A stretch of 35,942 nucleotides of DNA from Clostridiales bacterium (GTDB lineage: Bacteria > Bacillota > Clostridia > Saccharofermentanales > Saccharofermentanaceae): NCBI GenBank assembly GCA_017617295.1, contig JAFZWN010000064.1:1-35942 (forward strand), read 5' to 3'. Of the stretch, positions 31,987 through 35,942 are shown in pieces; positions within the stretch are counted from its first letter, which is position 1; every line of letters starts with the position of its first letter. A program made the translations under genes and the position numbers. The notes beneath the pieces are model-generated. The model had not been told where the DNA came from. It did not search any database and was given only the letters and a program-made list of their open reading frames with translations.

Positions 31987-34962
31987 ATGATCAAACTCAG
32001 TAATATTACAAAAACATATACGGTCGGAGAAGAAAAGCGCGATGCGCTCCATTCCGTATCCCTCAGTTTCAGAGACAGCGAGTTCGTCTGTATCCTCGGA
32101 GCCAGCGGCTCGGGAAAGACCACTCTTCTCAATATCGTGGGCGGTCTCGACAGATATACGGACGGTGACATCCTGATCGACGGCGTCTCCACCAAAGAAT
32201 ATAAGGACAGCGACTGGGATATCTACAGGAACAGCAATGTCGGTTTTGTCTTTCAAAACTACAGCCTGATCCCCCATATCCCCGTCCTGGATAATGTAAA
32301 GATCCCCCTGACCCTCGCGGGATTACCCGAAGAAGAGTGCCGGAAGAAGGCTCTGGAAGTACTTAAGAAAGTGGGACTGGAGGACGAGACGACCAAGAAG
32401 CCCAACCAGCTCTCCGGAGGTCAGATGCAGAGAGTCGCTATCGCAAGGGCTCTTGTTAATGATCCCAAGATCGTTCTGGCCGACGAGCCCACGGGAGCAC
32501 TCGACTCGGCGACAGGAAAGCAGGTTATGGATATCCTCAAGGAGATCTCCAAGGACCGCCTGGTAGTGACAGTAACCCACAACTCCGAACTGGCCTCGAA
32601 GTATGCGACCAGGATCATAAAGCTCTCTGACGGTCATGTCACGAGTGACACGATGCCCGTTTACGTGGACAAGGAACCCACGGAAGAAAAGGTCCCCGAA
32701 AAGGCCAGGAAGCCGTTCATGTCTTTTAAGACGGCTCTGTCGCTGTCACTTAATAACCTCCTCACCAAGAAAGGAAGGACGATACTCACTTCCGTGGCGG
32801 GATCGATCGGCATCGCCGGGATCGCCCTGGTACTGTCCTTCTCGAGCGGAGTCAAGAACTATATAGCCAGGATACAGAGAGATACCCTCACCTCCTACCC
32901 CGTAGTCGTTACCGACCACGAGACGACGATAAACGGACTGATGTCCGCGGTCACCGATAACGGAAACGGTACGGATGACGAGAATGTCGGAGTCAGTAAC
33001 CGCCTGTTCGAGCTCTTCGGCGTGGCACTGAGCACCGAGACTCCTTCCAATAACCTTGTGAGGTTCAAGGCATGGATAGAGCGCGAGACGGATCCGGCCA
33101 GAAGCACCACGGGGCTTTACGAGCATGTGGCTTCCATCCACTACCAGTATAAGCCCGAGCTCAATGTCTATGTTCAGGACACTTCGGGAAGATACAGGAA
33201 CACGGACTTCACCGAATCCCTGGTATCGGGGCTCGGCTCCACCAATCCCATCACGCAGATAATCGGCGACCGTATCACTTCTTTCGACACCTGGACGGAG
33301 CTCATGCCCGGGCAGGACAATGCCTCGGTATCCTCCGCTGTTTACGACCAGTATGAACTCCTGGCGGGCGAATGGCCGGATGAGGCCGACGAGATAGTCC
33401 TTATCACCGACACTACCGGACAGATAAGCGACATAATCTACTATGCGCTGGGCTTTATGGACGATAACCAGATAAGCGATACGCTTTTCGCGGTAATTAG
33501 CGGCGGAAGCGTCGAGACAGAGGACCGTTCGGTCACATACGACGATATCTTCAACGTCAGGTTCAAGCTCGTCATGAACAGCGACTGTTACGTAAGATCT
33601 GACGAAGGCACATGGAGGAACATAAGATACGATGAGACCGCCATGTCCATGGTCCTCAACAATGCTTCGGAGCTGCGTATCACCGGGGTCGTGCGTCCCA
33701 AGGCCGACCTGATCGCGGGATCCCTTGTCGGAGGCTTCGGATATACCGCGGCCCTGACCGACTATATCGCGGAATACTGTAACGGCAGCGAGATCGTTAC
33801 CGAACAGCTTTTGCCGGAGAACTCCAATCTCGATATAACAAACGGGCTGCCCTTCGAAGCGGAAGACGGAGGACTGACGGATTATGAGAAGGCGGAGGCG
33901 ATACTGGAGTATTTCGAGAGCCTCACGCCTGAAGAGAAGACCGAGATATTCATGTCGATCCTGGCGGATCCCGGAGACGAATACCTGAACGAGATGGTCC
34001 TCTCGTATATGGAACAGTACAATACCAGGGATGCGGTAATAGATGCCGCAGCTGAGCTTCTGGGGATCGACCGCGAATTCGCCGAGAGCTACCTCGAAGG
34101 ATATTCCGACGCCGAGCTTCAGCAGCTGGTAACGGAGCAGCTCGCGGAGATGATCTCCGCCAGATACGAGGATGATGCGAGGGCCCGTATCGAGGGGCTC
34201 ATCACTTCGTATAACGATGCGGAGACCGGCTGGACTATAAGGGATTACTCCGCTGTCGTAGACCAGTTCGAAGAACTCATAGATTCCATAACGGATGTCT
34301 CCACGCTGGCTCAGTATTACGACCGTTTCATGCCCGGAAGGGAATCGGATTCGACACTGGCGGAGAATCTCGCCTCTTTCGGCTATATCGACTATGACGA
34401 TCCTTCGGTAATAAGGATGTACGTCAACAGCTTTGACGACAAGAATGCCATCAACGACATAATCAACGAATATAATTCCAGAGTCCCCGAAGAGGACCGC
34501 ATCCACTATACGGACTATATGTCGCTCCTTACCGGAGGTGTCTCGGATATACTGTCATCCGTGACCTACGGACTCGTGGCCTTCGTATCGATCGCGCTTC
34601 TGGTCTCCTCTATCATGATCGGCATCATCACCTATATCTCCGTTCTCGAGAGAACGTCGGAGATCGGAATACTTCGAAGCGTCGGTGCCTCCAAGAGAGA
34701 CATCGCCCGCGTTTTCAACGCCGAGACTGCTCTTATCGGCGCGGCATCGGGGGTTCTCGGGACCATAACGACCATTATCCTGAACATCCCGGTATCGCAT
34801 ATAGTCGAGGCGAAGACGGGAATATCCGGGATATGCTCCCTCCCCGCAGGATATGCGGTCATCCTGATACTGGTCAGCATCCTTCTGACCCTTATCGCAG
34901 GATATATCCCTTCCAAAGTCGCTTCCAACAAGGATCCCGTCACGGCTCTGAGGTCTGAGTGA
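31987..34962 (+). CDS. MacB-like ABC transporter, ATPase fused to FtsX-type permease
   Basis: A 991-residue fusion. The ATPase domain (about 1-225) has Walker A GASGSGKTT (38-46), Q-loop Gln90, signature LSGGQ (142-146), Walker B VLADEPTGALD (163-173) and switch His198, in the LolD/MacB subfamily. After a linker, one membrane helix (about 265-285) leads into a very large acidic extracytoplasmic domain (about 290-850). Three C-terminal helices (about 861-882, 915-935 and 954-974) with the FtsX motif ERTSEIGILRSVGASKRDI follow. MacB-type proteins work by mechanotransmission and export peptides, lipids or antibiotics; the substrate is unknown. No periplasmic partner exists in Bacillota. The start MIKLSNITKTY is chosen; an earlier TTG is less likely. 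The transcript is probably leaderless. Confidence 0.93.
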   Translation: MIKLSNITKTYTVGEEKRDALHSVSLSFRDSEFVCILGASGSGKTTLLNIVGGLDRYTDGDILIDGVSTKEYKDSDWDIYRNSNVGFVFQNYSLIPHIPVLDNVKIPLTLAGLPEEECRKKALEVLKKVGLEDETTKKPNQLSGGQMQRVAIARALVNDPKIVLADEPTGALDSATGKQVMDILKEISKDRLVVTVTHNSELASKYATRIIKLSDGHVTSDTMPVYVDKEPTEEKVPEKARKPFMSFKTALSLSLNNLLTKKGRTILTSVAGSIGIAGIALVLSFSSGVKNYIARIQRDTLTSYPVVVTDHETTINGLMSAVTDNGNGTDDENVGVSNRLFELFGVALSTETPSNNLVRFKAWIERETDPARSTTGLYEHVASIHYQYKPELNVYVQDTSGRYRNTDFTESLVSGLGSTNPITQIIGDRITSFDTWTELMPGQDNASVSSAVYDQYELLAGEWPDEADEIVLITDTTGQISDIIYYALGFMDDNQISDTLFAVISGGSVETEDRSVTYDDIFNVRFKLVMNSDCYVRSDEGTWRNIRYDETAMSMVLNNASELRITGVVRPKADLIAGSLVGGFGYTAALTDYIAEYCNGSEIVTEQLLPENSNLDITNGLPFEAEDGGLTDYEKAEAILEYFESLTPEEKTEIFMSILADPGDEYLNEMVLSYMEQYNTRDAVIDAAAELLGIDREFAESYLEGYSDAELQQLVTEQLAEMISARYEDDARARIEGLITSYNDAETGWTIRDYSAVVDQFEELIDSITDVSTLAQYYDRFMPGRESDSTLAENLASFGYIDYDDPSVIRMYVNSFDDKNAINDIINEYNSRVPEEDRIHYTDYMSLLTGGVSDILSSVTYGLVAFVSIALLVSSIMIGIITYISVLERTSEIGILRSVGASKRDIARVFNAETALIGAASGVLGTITTIILNIPVSHIVEAKTGISGICSLPAGYAVILILVSILLTLIAGYIPSKVASNKDPVTALRSE

Positions 34963-35076
34963 TATCACGGGCCTATCTCAAAACGCCCCGAAAGTGAATA
35001 TATCCGCTGTGGTTAATTGAGACAAAAAAAGCCCGAAAATGTCTATCTTTTTTTATAGCAATACTTCTTATAAATA

Positions 35077-35085
35077 TGCTAATAT
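35077..35085 (+). promoter_or_regulatory. Possible extended -10 promoter of guaB
   Basis: TGCTAATAT (TG, one base, TAATAT) lies about 45 bp before the guaB ATG. A matching -35 box is not clear. No purine riboswitch was recognised in the 167-bp gap from 34963 to 35129. Confidence 0.4.
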
Positions 35086-35129
35086 GAAAGGCAAATTTCA
35101 AAAATTCATATTTAAGGGAGGAAAGACCA

Positions 35130-35942
35130 ATGGCCATGATCTTTGAACAGGAATCAAGAACATTCAGTGAGTATCTTCTTGTCCCCAATCTGACTACAGA
35201 GAGAAACACACCCGATCAGGTGGATCTGTCAGCTCCGATAGCCAAGTACAGGAAGGGCAAGGAAGAATCAAGACTCAAGATCAATATACCTCTGGTCTCT
35301 GCCGTAATGCAGGCCGTATCCGATGACGGAATGGCGATCGCGCTGGCAAGATGCGGAGGTCTTTCTTTTGTATTCCAGTCCCAGTCGATCGAATCCCAGT
35401 GCAACATGATCCGTAAGGTCAAGAAGTACAAGGCCGGAATCGTAGAATCCGATTCCAACGTCTCTCCCGACGCCACACTTGAAGATATACTGAGACTCCG
35501 TGAAGAAAAAGGTCACGGAACAGCAGCGGTAACCGAAGACGGAACCGCAGAAGGCAAGCTCCTGGGTCTGGTCACCACCAGAGACTACCGCGTAAGCCGT
35601 ATGTCCCTCGACACAAAGGTCAAGGAGTTCATGACCCCCATCGAGAAGCTCGTTACAGCTCCCGAGGGAACCACTCTCAAGGAAGCAAACGACATCATCT
35701 GGGACAACAAGGTCAACCAGCTCCCTATCGTAAATAAGGAAGGCAGGCTCATCGGTCTCGTTTTCCGTAAGGACTATGAATTCCACAAGGCCAACCCCGA
35801 CGAGCTCCTCGATGAAGAGAAGAAGCTCATCGTAGGCGCAGGCATCAACACCAGAGACTACGAAGAGAGAGTTCCCGCTCTTATCGAAGCAGGCGCTGAC
35901 GTTCTCTGCCTCGACTCCTCCGACGGTTTCTCCGTATGGCAG
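35130..35942 (+). CDS. guaB: Inosine-5'-monophosphate dehydrogenase, N-terminal part
   Basis: GuaB oxidises IMP to XMP with NAD+, the committed step to GMP. The first 271 residues are present and the reading frame stays open at the window edge. It begins MAMIFEQESRTFSEYLLVPN, close to the start of the TIM barrel, with INIPLVSAVMQAVSDDGMAIALAR, cited by its core SAVMQAVSDDGMA. A pair of CBS modules follows at about residues 95-210 (KVKEFMTPIEKLVTAPEGTT, then VNQLPIVNKEGRLIGLVFRKD, cited as QLPIVNKEGRLIGLV). The barrel resumes with VGAGINTRDYEERVPALIEAGADVLCLDSSDG, whose key part is ADVLCLDSSDG. The catalytic cysteine loop lies past the edge. A GGGAGGAAAG ribosome site precedes the ATG. Confidence 0.95.
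   Translation, partial: MAMIFEQESRTFSEYLLVPNLTTERNTPDQVDLSAPIAKYRKGKEESRLKINIPLVSAVMQAVSDDGMAIALARCGGLSFVFQSQSIESQCNMIRKVKKYKAGIVESDSNVSPDATLEDILRLREEKGHGTAAVTEDGTAEGKLLGLVTTRDYRVSRMSLDTKVKEFMTPIEKLVTAPEGTTLKEANDIIWDNKVNQLPIVNKEGRLIGLVFRKDYEFHKANPDELLDEEKKLIVGAGINTRDYEERVPALIEAGADVLCLDSSDGFSVWQ

Noticed and set aside
32746..34506. Minus-strand open frame of 586 codons opposite the ABC transporter
   Set aside because: The plus-strand frame carries all ABC motifs; the opposite frame has no recognisable domain or ribosome site.
34963..35129. Purine riboswitch before guaB
   Set aside because: No conserved aptamer core was recognised and the predicted leader is about 40 bases.

Overview
The window reads as chromosome of a low-to-mid GC Bacillota, most likely class Clostridia. 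Supporting signs are strong purine-rich Shine-Dalgarno sites, compact hairpin-plus-T terminators, sigma-A promoters, an HrcA/CIRCE-controlled chaperone operon, a PcrA helicase with the C-terminal RNA-polymerase-binding module, a TmcAL-Pta-AckA cluster and several families common in gut and rumen Clostridia. Family or genus cannot be fixed from the sequence alone. No tRNA, rRNA, CRISPR array, transposase or phage gene was seen.

Layout. 1-2788 (minus strand): heat-shock operon hrcA-grpE-clpP-dnaK behind a TTGACC-17-TATATT promoter with an overlapping CIRCE operator; dnaK runs off the left edge and clpP sits in an unusual place between grpE and dnaK. 2895-5028: small accessory genes, namely a DUF3592-like membrane protein (plus), a zinc-ribbon/DUF4190-like membrane protein and a nitroreductase (minus). 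5044-20712 (minus): carB, then a tightly packed array that in transcription order is pcrA, dgt-like, yfbR-like, a GH73-like glucosaminidase, a cohesin-like/cadherin-like surface protein, folC, a TPR-like membrane protein and thrC; gaps are about 30 bp or less, or 4-bp overlaps. 20739-25046 (minus): an ECF S component, ackA, pta and a membrane-anchored protein of unknown function. tmcAL lies divergently (plus) at 25123. 26365-27673: an island with an orphan PD-(D/E)XK-like nuclease gene, preceded by three inverted repeats that share the same 20-nt arm spacing and followed by a roughly 125-nt nested inverted repeat. 27674-28835 (minus): rpsT and a SpoU/TrmH methyltransferase. 28916-31911: two paralogous small membrane proteins (plus) flank a minus-strand pair (DUF2752 protein, then a diguanylate cyclase). 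31972-34962 (plus): a MacB-like ABC ATPase-permease fusion whose promoter sits so close to the ATG that the mRNA is probably leaderless. 35077-35942: guaB, cut by the right edge.

Functional themes. Proteostasis (HrcA, GrpE, ClpP, DnaK), acetate energy metabolism linked to acetate-dependent tRNA modification (AckA, Pta, TmcAL), nucleotide and amino-acid metabolism (CarB, FolC, ThrC, GuaB, Dgt, YfbR), cell surface and wall (GH73-like protein, cohesin-like protein) and envelope signalling/transport (GGDEF, ABC, ECF). The part least explained by known families is 26402-27590.

No gene-free stretch exceeds 300 bases. The longest are 26365-26657 (repeats, described below), 3537-3818 (only the terminator at 3752-3780 is recognisable) and 27456-27673 (nested inverted repeat plus the rpsT terminator).
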